Part shown: one piece after another, positions 55,084 to 63,770 of the stretch | How the letters are laid out: every line of letters begins with the position of its first letter | Numbering within the stretch: position 1 is the first letter of the stretch | Assembly: GCA_026389845.1 (NCBI GenBank) | Contig: JAPLHB010000188.1 | Span: 62,001-126,000, forward strand | Origin: Chloroflexota bacterium | GTDB lineage: Bacteria; Chloroflexota; Anaerolineae; CG2-30-64-16 | DNA length: 64,000 nt | Direction: 5' to 3' | Made by a program: the position numbers and the translations under genes | The notes under the pieces: model-generated | Database searches by the model: none | Seen by the model: the letters and a program-made list of their open reading frames with translations, nothing else | Told to the model about the DNA's origin: nothing

Positions 55084-57801
55084 ATGGCAAAAACACTTCA
55101 CGCCCTGCCCTATCCCGCATCCTGGAACAGACTTGCGGCAGCCCTGGTCGGCAGCCGGGTTGCGCGCTTCCTGCGCCGGGCGCCGCGGCCCACAGCCGCC
55201 GCGGCCCGGCCGGCCGACCTCGCCTCGCAGCCCAACGGCAGGCGGTCGCCGGTGCAACCGGACGCGGCGTGGCCTCTCTTCCGCCACGACGGTCGTAATA
55301 CCGGCCGCAGCCCGCTCCGCGGCGACTACCACGGCGATCAGCCCTGGGCCTTTCGCACCGGCAAGGGAATCTTCTCGACCCCGGTGATTGACGCAGCCGG
55401 CGACATCTACGTCGGCTCGGCCGACCACGCCTTCTATGCGCTTCGGCCCGATGGCAGCCTGAAGTGGCGCGTCGTCACCGGCGAGATCATTGACTCGGCC
55501 GCCGCGCTGCCCCGCCCCGGGCTGGCTGCGGCCGAACCATCCGTCATCTTCCCCTCCGGCGACGGCTTTCTGTACCACGTCCGCACGTCCGACGGCAGCC
55601 TGCTCTGGCGATTCGACGCGGCCGTGGCCCCGCGGGCCAGCTATAACAACTGGTGGGAAGGCAACGTGGCGCTCGGCTGCGACGGGACGATCTACGCCGG
55701 CAACACCAACTTCAACTACTACGCTATCACGCCGGACGGTCAGCTCAAGTGGACCTATGCGACCGCCGCGAACAACTGGTCCATTGCGGGCCTGGGCGAC
55801 GACGGCGCGCTCTTCTGGGGGTCCAACGATACCTTCGTGCGTCGGGTGGACCCTGCAGGCCGCGAGCAGTGGCGCAAACGCACCCTGGGCTTCATCGCGG
55901 CTTCGGCTGCGATCGGCAGCGACGGTACGGTCTACATCGGCTCATTCGACAGCTACTTTTATGCGCTGGACGGCCGCACCGGACGAGTCAGGTGGAAGTT
56001 CAAGACCGGCGATCACATCTACAGCTCGGCCGCGCTGGCCGAGGATGCGGACGGCCGGACGACGGCCATCTACTTCGGCTCGACCGACGGCGTCTTTTAC
56101 GCGCTCGATCCGGCCGGCAGGCTGCTGTGGAGCTACCAGGTCGGCGATCCGATCCGCTCCTCGCCGGCCCTGGGCGCCGCGCCGATGGGCGAGGCGGGCG
56201 GGATCGTCTACTTCGGCGCGGGGAACGGCCGGCTTTACGCGCTCAACGCGGCCGATGGCACGCGGCGCTGGTCGTTCGACACCACCAGCGCGGACCCCGA
56301 GCTGGCCGACCGCAACGACCTCAACGGCTCGCCGGCCCTGGGCCGCACCGGCGTCTACATCGGCAGCGAAACCGGCGACCTGTGGTACGTGCCCTACGAC
56401 TATTGCCGTCACGTGGCCGATCCGCGCGGCTCGGCTGAATCGGGCGAGGACCTCCCCGCGGATGCGACCGGGGTCTACTACGTGACGCCGGGCGGCAGCA
56501 CCGTGTTCTCCGGTCAGCCGACCGTGCCGACCGCCGCGATCATCACCCTGCGTCTGATCGTGCGGCGGGCTGGCCGGACCGTGGACGGCCGGGTGTGCAA
56601 CCGCCCCGTCGGCTGTCCCGCGGACGCCTTGACGGTGACGACCGAGCCGGCCTTCCCGTTCAAGCTGGAAAAATCAGCCGACGGCCACTACCTGCACATC
56701 ATCCCTGAAGGCTTCCTCCCGCCCGATACCGCGTTCACCGTCCGGGCCAGGGGAATCTACTACACCGGCGGCCCCGCGCTGGGTAATTTGCACCTGGGCG
56801 GCCGGGCCGCGGGCCGATTCGATGCCTCGGTGACATTACGGACCGTAGCGGCATCGGCCGAGCGACTGCCCCTGACGATCGGCCAGGAAAGCGTAACCGC
56901 GCTGGAGTGGACGCGGCTGGCGCTGCCGATTCCGCCCATGCTGCCCAGCCTCAACCAGATCGGCTTCGACTACATGGACTGGATCATGGCGCCGGTCTAC
57001 CTGACGGAACCGGATGCGCACGGCGAAGGCCGGGTCATCCTGTGGGCGACGGGCGCCATGCGGAATGAGGCCGGCGCGTTGGTGGTTGATCCGGCCTCCG
57101 ATTTTGCGCTGCCGCTGGCCGGATGCACCCGCGGCGAGGCATTCATCCTGGAGAACCGCAACTTCACCATGAAGGTCACCGGCATCCCGATCCCATTTCA
57201 CCTGTTGCAGATGCGCGGCGAGCTGGGATCAGATGGTCGCGTGCGGCCAGGCGCCGCGCTCTACGCCGACACTGACGCGCTCGCCATCCCCACTTTCGGC
57301 CCCTACCTGGTGATCGCGGGTCTGGCGAACGACTGGTACAAGAAGCTGCTGGTCACAGGCACGTACGTCACTCGGCCCTACAACGCCGGCCCGGCCAATC
57401 GTCGTCCCATCGGCCTCTCGGTCGCCGACGTGGACTTCACGCCCTCCCCGGAACCGCGGGGCCTCCTGCCGACCCGGAGGCAGCCGGGCCGGGTGACGGC
57501 GGCCTTTGCCATAGCGCCCGGCGCAGCGTATCCGCTGGCGCAGCACCGTCCGGCGATCCTGCTGGTGGACGCGCTCAGGGGCGAGCCAGTCACCCTGGAT
57601 TATCACGCTAACCTGGCGGCTACAGCCGATGCCGATGGCAACCTGGCCGCGGTCACGCTGACGATCCCGCCGGGCACAAGGCTGCCCAAAGAACTGACAG
57701 CCGTGGTGATTGCGGATGCGTTCCCACTGGAGCGCGGATTCATGCTTCAAGCAACGTCTGGGCGATCTCCTCGCGCATCGCCCGATGGCGCTCGCGCGTG
57801 A
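55084..57801 (+). CDS. PQQ-like beta-propeller protein
   Basis: A 905-aa protein. After about 70 Ala/Arg-rich residues, a propeller of about seven to eight blades runs to about residue 440, with the repeated pattern DGTIYAGNTNFNYYAITPDG, SDGTVYIGSFDSYFYALDG and IYFGSTDGVFYALDPAG. The C-terminal 460 residues are beta-rich and unassigned; a DYMDWIMAPVYL segment is distinctive. No classic signal peptide is seen, so location is uncertain. It is not a quinoprotein dehydrogenase, because the catalytic signature is not visible. The start is ATG 55084 (GTG 55072 possible). The 3' end overlaps the convergent transporter gene by 62 bases. Confidence 0.85.
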   Translation: MAKTLHALPYPASWNRLAAALVGSRVARFLRRAPRPTAAAARPADLASQPNGRRSPVQPDAAWPLFRHDGRNTGRSPLRGDYHGDQPWAFRTGKGIFSTPVIDAAGDIYVGSADHAFYALRPDGSLKWRVVTGEIIDSAAALPRPGLAAAEPSVIFPSGDGFLYHVRTSDGSLLWRFDAAVAPRASYNNWWEGNVALGCDGTIYAGNTNFNYYAITPDGQLKWTYATAANNWSIAGLGDDGALFWGSNDTFVRRVDPAGREQWRKRTLGFIAASAAIGSDGTVYIGSFDSYFYALDGRTGRVRWKFKTGDHIYSSAALAEDADGRTTAIYFGSTDGVFYALDPAGRLLWSYQVGDPIRSSPALGAAPMGEAGGIVYFGAGNGRLYALNAADGTRRWSFDTTSADPELADRNDLNGSPALGRTGVYIGSETGDLWYVPYDYCRHVADPRGSAESGEDLPADATGVYYVTPGGSTVFSGQPTVPTAAIITLRLIVRRAGRTVDGRVCNRPVGCPADALTVTTEPAFPFKLEKSADGHYLHIIPEGFLPPDTAFTVRARGIYYTGGPALGNLHLGGRAAGRFDASVTLRTVAASAERLPLTIGQESVTALEWTRLALPIPPMLPSLNQIGFDYMDWIMAPVYLTEPDAHGEGRVILWATGAMRNEAGALVVDPASDFALPLAGCTRGEAFILENRNFTMKVTGIPIPFHLLQMRGELGSDGRVRPGAALYADTDALAIPTFGPYLVIAGLANDWYKKLLVTGTYVTRPYNAGPANRRPIGLSVADVDFTPSPEPRGLLPTRRQPGRVTAAFAIAPGAAYPLAQHRPAILLVDALRGEPVTLDYHANLAATADADGNLAAVTLTIPPGTRLPKELTAVVIADAFPLERGFMLQATSGRSPRASPDGARA

Positions 57802-59098
57802 TCGGATAGCGCCAGGCGAAGAGGATTGCCAGCACGAGCAGCGCGGCGGGAATCGGCCCGGCGAAAAGGCGGATCACCTGCACGGCGCCCGCGGGCTGAA
57901 GCGGCAGGGGGCCGCTGCCGGGCGTGATGTAGCCCGTGAGCGCCAGCGCCTGCCCCATCCCCCAGATTGCGATGCCGGTCGCCAGCTTTTGGAAGAACGA
58001 GGCGAAAGCGTAATAGGAGCCTTCGCGGCGCTGCCCGGTCTTGAGCTGGTCGTATTCGATGATGTCGGGCACCATGGCCCAGGGGATCACGAAGGCCGTG
58101 GCGATGCCCGATCCGGCCAACGCGGCCAGCAAGTAGGCTAACGTCACTTGGTTAGGCCCCAAGAACCAGAGGCCGATCAGCACCACGATCCACGAGAGGC
58201 TGCCCAGGATGAATGCACGGCGTTTGTCGAGTCGCCGCGCCACCCATACCCAGAGCGGAATAAACAAGATGGCGCAGAACTCGGCCAGGAGCACGAAGTA
58301 GTTGGCCTGGTCGGGCACGCGCAGGTAGTAGTTGGCGAAATAGACCAGCACCGCGGCCAGGATGCTGGCGGCTGTCCAACTCAACAGATAGAGTCCCATT
58401 ACCATCCAGAACGGCCGGTTGGTCAGCGTGGCGACGATGGCCTGCCGAACTGGCAACGGCGCAGGCTGCTCATCGGCAGGCTTCTCGTGCGTCACACGGA
58501 AGACGACCAGCGGCGGGATCATGGCGATCAGCCCCAGCCCGATGCCGAGAATGGCGAAGAGGAGGCGCTTGTCAGCCATGTACCAGCCCAGCACCGTCGC
58601 CACGATGATCGCGAACAGCGTGCCGCTGATCGAGAAGACCATGCGGTAGCCGTTGAGCGAGCTGCGCTCGTCGTAGTCGGCTGTCATCTCCGGCGTTAGC
58701 GCATTGTAGCCGACGTGGACCATGGTGAAGACGGTGTCGAAGGCGATGAAGGTGAGCGCATAGTAGATCGTCAGCCCGAGCGGCCCGAACGGCGGCACGA
58801 ACCACATCAGCATGAAGGTCAAGCCGAGCGGGATGGCGCCGAACAACAGCAGCACGCGGCGCCGGCCCCAGCGCGTTCGCAGTCGGTCGGAGATCAGGCC
58901 GAACAGCGGGTCGTTGACGGCATCCCACAGCTTGCCGATCGCCACGGCCCAGCCTGCCAGGTCGGGCCGCAGCCCGGCCACGTCGGTCAGAAAGAAGAAC
59001 TGGAAGAACATCAAGATCGCCAGCGGGATGCTGGTGCTCAGGTCGCCGGTGCTAAAAAGCAGCTTGCGGCGGAGGGGGAGGCGGTCAGTTGAATTCAT
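57740..59098 (-). CDS. GPH-family (MelB-like) cation symporter
   Basis: A 452-aa membrane transporter with about 12 TM helices. The GPH signature is seen as LWDAVNDPLFGLISDRLRTRWGRRRVLLLFGAIP in the TM2-3 loop and LTPEMTADYDERSSLNGYRM in the TM4-5 region, matching the MelB Asp and loop. The second half has VPDIIEYDQLKTGQRREGSYYAF, also diagnostic. The substrate is probably a sugar or glycoside by family. The gene context of methylated-amine enzymes leaves other organic solutes open. ATG 59098 has GAGGTG five bases upstream. It follows the racemase-like gene in the same direction. Confidence 0.92.
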   Translation of the reverse strand: MNSTDRLPLRRKLLFSTGDLSTSIPLAILMFFQFFFLTDVAGLRPDLAGWAVAIGKLWDAVNDPLFGLISDRLRTRWGRRRVLLLFGAIPLGLTFMLMWFVPPFGPLGLTIYYALTFIAFDTVFTMVHVGYNALTPEMTADYDERSSLNGYRMVFSISGTLFAIIVATVLGWYMADKRLLFAILGIGLGLIAMIPPLVVFRVTHEKPADEQPAPLPVRQAIVATLTNRPFWMVMGLYLLSWTAASILAAVLVYFANYYLRVPDQANYFVLLAEFCAILFIPLWVWVARRLDKRRAFILGSLSWIVVLIGLWFLGPNQVTLAYLLAALAGSGIATAFVIPWAMVPDIIEYDQLKTGQRREGSYYAFASFFQKLATGIAIWGMGQALALTGYITPGSGPLPLQPAGAVQVIRLFAGPIPAALLVLAILFAWRYPITRERHRAMREEIAQTLLEA

Positions 59099-59124
59099 GG
59101 ACACCTCAGAGTGACATAACCAGG

Positions 59125-59910
59125 CTACACGTGCCCGTAGTAATCCCGATGCACGACAACGGAGTAGGCATAATCCAACAGCGTGCCCCAACTGAAGACC
59201 GGCATCTCGATCTCGCGTTGCAGAGCGCGGGCGAAGGGCGGAAAGCCGGTACATTCTAACACGAGTGCGCCCATCTGCGGATATGCGCGGTGGAAGTCTG
59301 TGGCGACCGCCAGGAGTTCCGCCTCGGCTACCGCGTAATCGGCCGCGGGCGGGTCGGTGCGCCGGCCGCCGGTCCACAGGTGATCGAACTCGGCGCAGCG
59401 GCCGCCCTCCATCGCGCCGCCCACCACGTAGTTGCTGCCCGGTTGCACCCCCACCGACGCCAGGTGGCGCTCGGTCAGGTAGTTCGCGTTCGCCATCAGA
59501 ATACCGACCACCCGATCGGGGCTGATCAACTGCTGGGCGAACGACACCTGCAGCAGGCTGGACATGAAGACCGGCACGTGGACGCTGGCCGCGACCTCGC
59601 GCTGAAAGTACGCGAAGTAGCCGCACTCGGCCGCGATGGCGCGACAGCCCATCCGCTCCAACTGCTGCGCGGCGCGGATCACCGGCGGCAGGCAGGGCGT
59701 CTTGTCCTCTTCGACCACCAGCGCGTGGATGTCCACGCCGGTCGCGATCTCGTATTGGATCGGGAAGGGGTAGGCGCTGGCGTTGCGCACGTCGCCGGGG
59801 AAGCCGGGGTAGACGTCATCCAGCAGGATGATGCCCAGGCCCATGCCGTAGCAGCGCCGGTCGAGCCGGGCGCGGATCGTGGTAATGCCGTGGTCGCGTT
59901 CCTGGTACAT
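59125..59910 (-). CDS. Aspartate/glutamate racemase family protein
   Basis: A 261-aa protein of the Asp/Glu/hydantoin racemase fold. The two active-site cysteines are readable: AIAAECGYFAYFQ and LVLECTGFPPFA. It keeps the two-domain symmetry of the family. Members include hydantoin racemases and maleate isomerase; specificity is not clear. It sits 26 bases upstream of the transporter gene and 33 bases after the MBL gene, so these three form an operon-like run. Confidence 0.9.
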   Translation of the reverse strand: MYQERDHGITTIRARLDRRCYGMGLGIILLDDVYPGFPGDVRNASAYPFPIQYEIATGVDIHALVVEEDKTPCLPPVIRAAQQLERMGCRAIAAECGYFAYFQREVAASVHVPVFMSSLLQVSFAQQLISPDRVVGILMANANYLTERHLASVGVQPGSNYVVGGAMEGGRCAEFDHLWTGGRRTDPPAADYAVAEAELLAVATDFHRAYPQMGALVLECTGFPPFARALQREIEMPVFSWGTLLDYAYSVVVHRDYYGHV

Positions 59911-59943
59911 GATGAGCGCCTCGCTACTTGCCGCCTGATCCTC

Positions 59944-60498
59944 TCAGCGACTGACCGCAAACATCGGCCCGTGGCCGGGAATCACGAAGTCAGCCGCAGC
60001 CAGTACCGCCCGCCGACTGGCTGCGAGCCGGGTTTGATTCACAGCAAACAGATCTCTGGTTTCAACCGGCATTTCAGCAAAAAAGACATCGCCGCAGATG
60101 GCGATTCGCCCCTGCGCGGTCTGCACCAGCAGGGTCAGCCCGTCGTCGCTGTGGCCGGGAGTCTCGATCACCTCCGTATCGGGACTCAACTGGCCGTCGT
60201 AGGCGCACCAGGTGTCGCCTTCCCACCAGCCCCACGCATCGAGCACGCGGGCCGTGGGGAAGAGGCCCAGCGACCGACAATGATCCACGTGCGTGTGGGT
60301 CAGGAAGACCACCCCTACATCATCCACGCTCACCCCCGCTTCAGCCAGCCGGCTCGCCAGCGCCCCTGGTTCGGGCAGAGCACCCGGGTCAACGAGTATC
60401 TTCAGCGCGCCATCGCGCACCAGAACGATCGAAGCGCAGGCGCGCACCGGGGGGTCTGGGAGGTAATACCCCTGAAGTAGCACCGTCACTTCGGCCAC
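59944..60498 (-). CDS. MBL-fold metallohydrolase
   Basis: A 184-aa metallo-beta-lactamase fold hydrolase, MBLAC1-like in size. The zinc ligands are present: THTHVDH, His in ETPGHSDDG, Asp in ICGDVFF and His in IPGHGPMF. Substrate unknown. It starts with GTG 60498, preceded by GGAGAAGAG. The gap 60499-60636 carries a hairpin (CCTCTCTCCTGGCAGGAGAG-like) after the MttB copy 2 gene, possibly a terminator or dispersed repeat. Confidence 0.9.
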   Translation of the reverse strand: MAEVTVLLQGYYLPDPPVRACASIVLVRDGALKILVDPGALPEPGALASRLAEAGVSVDDVGVVFLTHTHVDHCRSLGLFPTARVLDAWGWWEGDTWCAYDGQLSPDTEVIETPGHSDDGLTLLVQTAQGRIAICGDVFFAEMPVETRDLFAVNQTRLAASRRAVLAAADFVIPGHGPMFAVSR

Positions 60499-60636
60499 AG
60501 GTGTCTCTTCTCCATGTTTTTCCCAGGATCACCCTGACAGCCAGTGTGTAGAGCAATTTGGCGAATTGCCCTACGTCCTGCTACGAAAACGACGGTCCTC
60601 TCTCCTGGCAGGAGAGGGGGCCGAGGGGGGAGGTCA

Positions 60637-62082
60637 TCAGCCGTTGATCGCGCGGGCGAGGATATCCTGCACCTGCTGCCGCTTTTCCGCCTCCAGCGGC
60701 TTGGGCTTGTGATCCTTGATGATCCGCTTGACCTTCGCGTTCAGGCGCTGACCCAGGGTCGTGCTGCCCGCGGCCAGCCAATTGGGCCGAATCTTGCGGT
60801 CGAGCAGCTTGGGGAACCAGAAATCGCGGTAGTGGGCGCGGGTCTCGTCGGTGTCCAGGAATTGACCGCCCGGCCCGACCCGATCCAGCTCATCCACCAG
60901 AAGCGTCTCGTCGCTGACCCCGATGCCCTTCATGATATTCTCAGTCATCGCCACCAGCTCGTCGGTCAGCACGATCATCTCGTAGGAGGCGGTCAGCCCG
61001 CTCTCCATGTAGCCGACGTCGTGAATCAAGTTAGCGCCGGTGAACTTCGCCATCATCACCGACATCGTCGCCTCGACCGCGGCCTGCTCGTCCATCACCT
61101 TTGCGTCGGAGCAGCCGGCGTAGCCCCAGGTGGGGATGCCGTAGAAGCGGCCCAACTGAGCGACCGCGGCCTTGGTGAGCTGAAATTCGGGCGACGCGTA
61201 GCAGATCTGCATCGAACCCATGTCCATGTGGTGCAGCCCCGCGCCGAAGACGAAGGGCGCGCCCGGCCGGCGCAACTGGTGGACGACGATGCTGCTCATG
61301 ATCTCGGCCAGCGACATCACCAGGCCGCCAGCCATGGTGATCGGCGCGGTGGCACCCATCTGCGGGCCGGGGGAGTGCACCACGGGCAGCCGGTAATCGG
61401 CCATCAGCAGCAGCTTGTCCACCGCGGTCTCCGATTGCTTGAGCGGCGAGCTTGGCTCGGAGTAGAGCAGGATGTGCTGTTGCTCGGTCAGCGCCTCGTA
61501 GCTGCCCGCGACGGCCGCGGCCATGTCAATCGCCCGCTGGCAGCTTGCCCGGTCGTTGGTGACGAACACGATGGGCTTGGTGGTGTGCTCCAACATCAAC
61601 GCCATCTGCGCATCGTACGTCGCATGGGTCGGTACGTCGGCAGGGATACCGATGGACATCACAAAGCTGATGTTCGGCAGCGCGTCGCACAGGTGATAGC
61701 CCGCGACAATGTCGGCCTGGGTAAAGGTGCGATGCTCGCCGGTCTCGGGGTCCAACAGGTTCAGGCAGTCGGAGCCGGTGCCGAAATTAACCTTGGTGCC
61801 TTCCAGGTACATGCCCGGCGCGCAGTCGCGGTCGCACATGACGATGCGACTCGGCACGGTGCTGATGGCATCCTCGACCAGCGCGGCGGAAATCTTGACC
61901 AGGTTGCCGTCCGAGACGAACGCCCCGGCCTGGTGCAGCATCTCGATGGCGCCCTTATGAAAGAACCGGATGCCGGTGCGGCGCAACGTCTCCAGCGCGG
62001 CCAGGTTCAGGCTCTGCAACTGCGTGTCGGAAAGGACGGCGAACTGAGGCGATTGGAAAGCGATGGAATTGACGGTTTTCAT
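60637..62082 (-). CDS. MttB-family methyltransferase-like protein, copy 2
   Basis: A 481-aa paralogue of copy 1, the same length but clearly diverged. It shows SLNLAALETLRRTGIRF, VNFGTGSDCLNLLDPETGEHR, and VDELDRVGPGGQFLDTDETRAHYRDFWFPKLLDR. No amber codon in frame. Probable methyl transfer from a quaternary or tertiary amine to a corrinoid protein, but the partner is not in the window. ATG 62082 with GAGGGAG about ten bases upstream. It sits between the MBL gene and the Cys/Met-type PLP gene. Confidence 0.92.
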   Translation of the reverse strand: MKTVNSIAFQSPQFAVLSDTQLQSLNLAALETLRRTGIRFFHKGAIEMLHQAGAFVSDGNLVKISAALVEDAISTVPSRIVMCDRDCAPGMYLEGTKVNFGTGSDCLNLLDPETGEHRTFTQADIVAGYHLCDALPNISFVMSIGIPADVPTHATYDAQMALMLEHTTKPIVFVTNDRASCQRAIDMAAAVAGSYEALTEQQHILLYSEPSSPLKQSETAVDKLLLMADYRLPVVHSPGPQMGATAPITMAGGLVMSLAEIMSSIVVHQLRRPGAPFVFGAGLHHMDMGSMQICYASPEFQLTKAAVAQLGRFYGIPTWGYAGCSDAKVMDEQAAVEATMSVMMAKFTGANLIHDVGYMESGLTASYEMIVLTDELVAMTENIMKGIGVSDETLLVDELDRVGPGGQFLDTDETRAHYRDFWFPKLLDRKIRPNWLAAGSTTLGQRLNAKVKRIIKDHKPKPLEAEKRQQVQDILARAING

Positions 62083-62114
62083 GCGTGTGTTACTCCCTCA
62101 TGGGTGTCGCATTC

Positions 62115-62249
62115 TGTCACCCTGAGCGGGTCGGTCCCGTGAAATGCGTTGCGATGAAAAGCCAGCGAAGGGTCTCGTCGCAGCAAGGAGATTCTTCGCT
62201 GGCGTCACGCCATAACGAGAGTTCAGGGATAGACCCGCTCAGAATGACA
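62115..62249. repeat. TGTCATTCTGAGCGG-family element
   Basis: 135 bp with ends TGTCACCCTGAGCGGGT and ACCCGCTCAGAATGACA, inner CAGCGAAGGGTCTCGTC and TTCTTCGCTGGCGTCACG. It fills the gap between copy 2 of MttB and the PLP enzyme gene. Confidence 0.82.
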
Positions 62250-62281
62250 GGCGACGGGTAGCGAGTTTTGCGCTATTGCGT

Positions 62282-63526
62282 TTATAGCCTCGCCAACGCC
62301 TGATCGAGGTCGGCGATGATGTCTTCGGGATTCTCCAGCCCCACACTCAGGCGGATCAGGCCGTCGTCAATGCCTGCGACGTCCCGCTCCTCCTGGGTCA
62401 TGTGCTCGTGGGTGATGGTGCGCGGGTGCATGCAGATGGTCCGGCTGGTGCCGAAGGTGACGGCGTGGATCACGAGCTTGAAGCTGTCCATGACGGCCGC
62501 CGCGGCCGCGATGCCGCCGGGGACGACAAACGACAGCAGGCCGCCGTGCGTCTGCATCTGGCGGCAGGCCAACGCGTGCTGAGGATGCGTAGACAGCCCG
62601 GAATAATTGACGTGCTTGACCTTCGGGTGGCCGGCCAGGAACTCGGCGACCGTCTGGGCGTTACTGCTGTGCCGCATCATGCGGAGCGGCAGCGTTTCCA
62701 GGTATTGCAGGGTCAGCCACGAATCGAACGGCTGCATGATCGCGCCGACGAACTCCGTGGTGTTCCAGCGGATGTCCTCGGTCAGCGCCTCGGGGCCGAC
62801 GATCGCGCCGCCCAGCACCGTCGCGTTGCCGGCCAGGAACTTGGTGATGGAGAGCAGGACGATGTCCGCGCCGAGCGCCATCGGCTGCTGGAGCGCGGCG
62901 GTGGCGGTGGTGTTGTCCACCAGCAGCGGGACGCCGTGCGAGTGGGCCACGTCGGCCACGGCCTGGATGTCGGTGACAAACAGGCAGGGGTTGCTGGGCG
63001 TCTCCACCCAGACCAGCTTCGTACGGCCGTCAATCGCCGCGTCCCAACTGCGCAGGTCGGCCGGATCCTCGACAAAGTGAAACTGCACGCCGCAGCGCTC
63101 CGGGAAGATGGCCGCCGCCTGCTTGTAACCCTCGCCGAAGATGTTCAAGGAGGTGACGATGTTGTCACCGGGACGCGCAATCGTGAAGATCAGGTTAAAC
63201 AACGCCTGCGACCCTGAACCCGCGGTGACGCACGCCTCGCCGCCTTCCAGCGCGGCCAGCCGTTCCTCCAGCACCGCAGCCGTCGGGGTCTTGGTGCGGC
63301 CGTAGACCGGGTACGGGATCTTGTCGAAGCGCTCGTAGGGAAAGGTCATCGAGGGCATGACCGGCACGGTGAAGGTGTTGAACCGCCCCGCCCCATCGAG
63401 CGGCCGGAAGCCGGCGTGGAGGGCTTTGGTGTCAAAACCCAGGTCGTCGCCGGGCTGTACGGGGCGCCGGTAGGTGGGATCGAAGCGCCAGGGTTCGCGC
63501 ATAAAGAAGAGCTGTTCGTTGCTCAT
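62282..63526 (-). CDS. Cys/Met metabolism PLP-dependent enzyme (gamma-lyase / sulfhydrylase type)
   Basis: A 414-aa fold-type I trans-sulfuration-family enzyme. It shows YPVYGRTKTPTAAVLEERLAALEGGEACVTAGSGSQA, VWVETPSNP, DNTTATAALQQP and the Schiff-base Lys in LLSITKFLAGNATVLGG. C-terminal IRLSVGLENPEDIIADLDQAL is typical. Possible activities are methionine gamma-lyase, cystathionine gamma-lyase or O-acetylhomoserine sulfhydrylase. ATG 63526 (MSNEQLFFM) has GAGGA six bases upstream. The neighbouring MttB genes suggest methylated sulfur or amine metabolism, but that is inference. Confidence 0.93.
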   Translation of the reverse strand: MSNEQLFFMREPWRFDPTYRRPVQPGDDLGFDTKALHAGFRPLDGAGRFNTFTVPVMPSMTFPYERFDKIPYPVYGRTKTPTAAVLEERLAALEGGEACVTAGSGSQALFNLIFTIARPGDNIVTSLNIFGEGYKQAAAIFPERCGVQFHFVEDPADLRSWDAAIDGRTKLVWVETPSNPCLFVTDIQAVADVAHSHGVPLLVDNTTATAALQQPMALGADIVLLSITKFLAGNATVLGGAIVGPEALTEDIRWNTTEFVGAIMQPFDSWLTLQYLETLPLRMMRHSSNAQTVAEFLAGHPKVKHVNYSGLSTHPQHALACRQMQTHGGLLSFVVPGGIAAAAAVMDSFKLVIHAVTFGTSRTICMHPRTITHEHMTQEERDVAGIDDGLIRLSVGLENPEDIIADLDQALARL

Positions 63527-63640
63527 GGGTTCCTCTGATGGCATCAGCATAGCGGAGCAGGCATCCTTCGACCGCGGCCACAAACGACGTGGCCTGCGCT
63601 CAGGATGCTTTCGTATCAAATGGGTGTATTCAAAGGCGAA

Positions 63641-63735
63641 AGGGCGGGTTTTCCGTGGTTAACGCAGACCTGCCGTGTATGGCAGTAGCGCTGCGATGGC
63701 AAGCTCTCCGTTAATGCGGAGAAACCCGCCCCTAC
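63641..63735. repeat. Inverted-repeat element (GGGCGGGTTT ends)
   Basis: AGGGCGGGTTTTCCG at the left pairs with CGGAGAAACCCGCCCCT at the right. About 95 bp, non-coding, in the gap 63527-63770. That gap also holds a GCATCC...GGATGC pair (63561-63608). Confidence 0.7.
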
Positions 63736-63770
63736 AGGTCGCTTCGAATGCATCCGTGTCAAATGATCGG

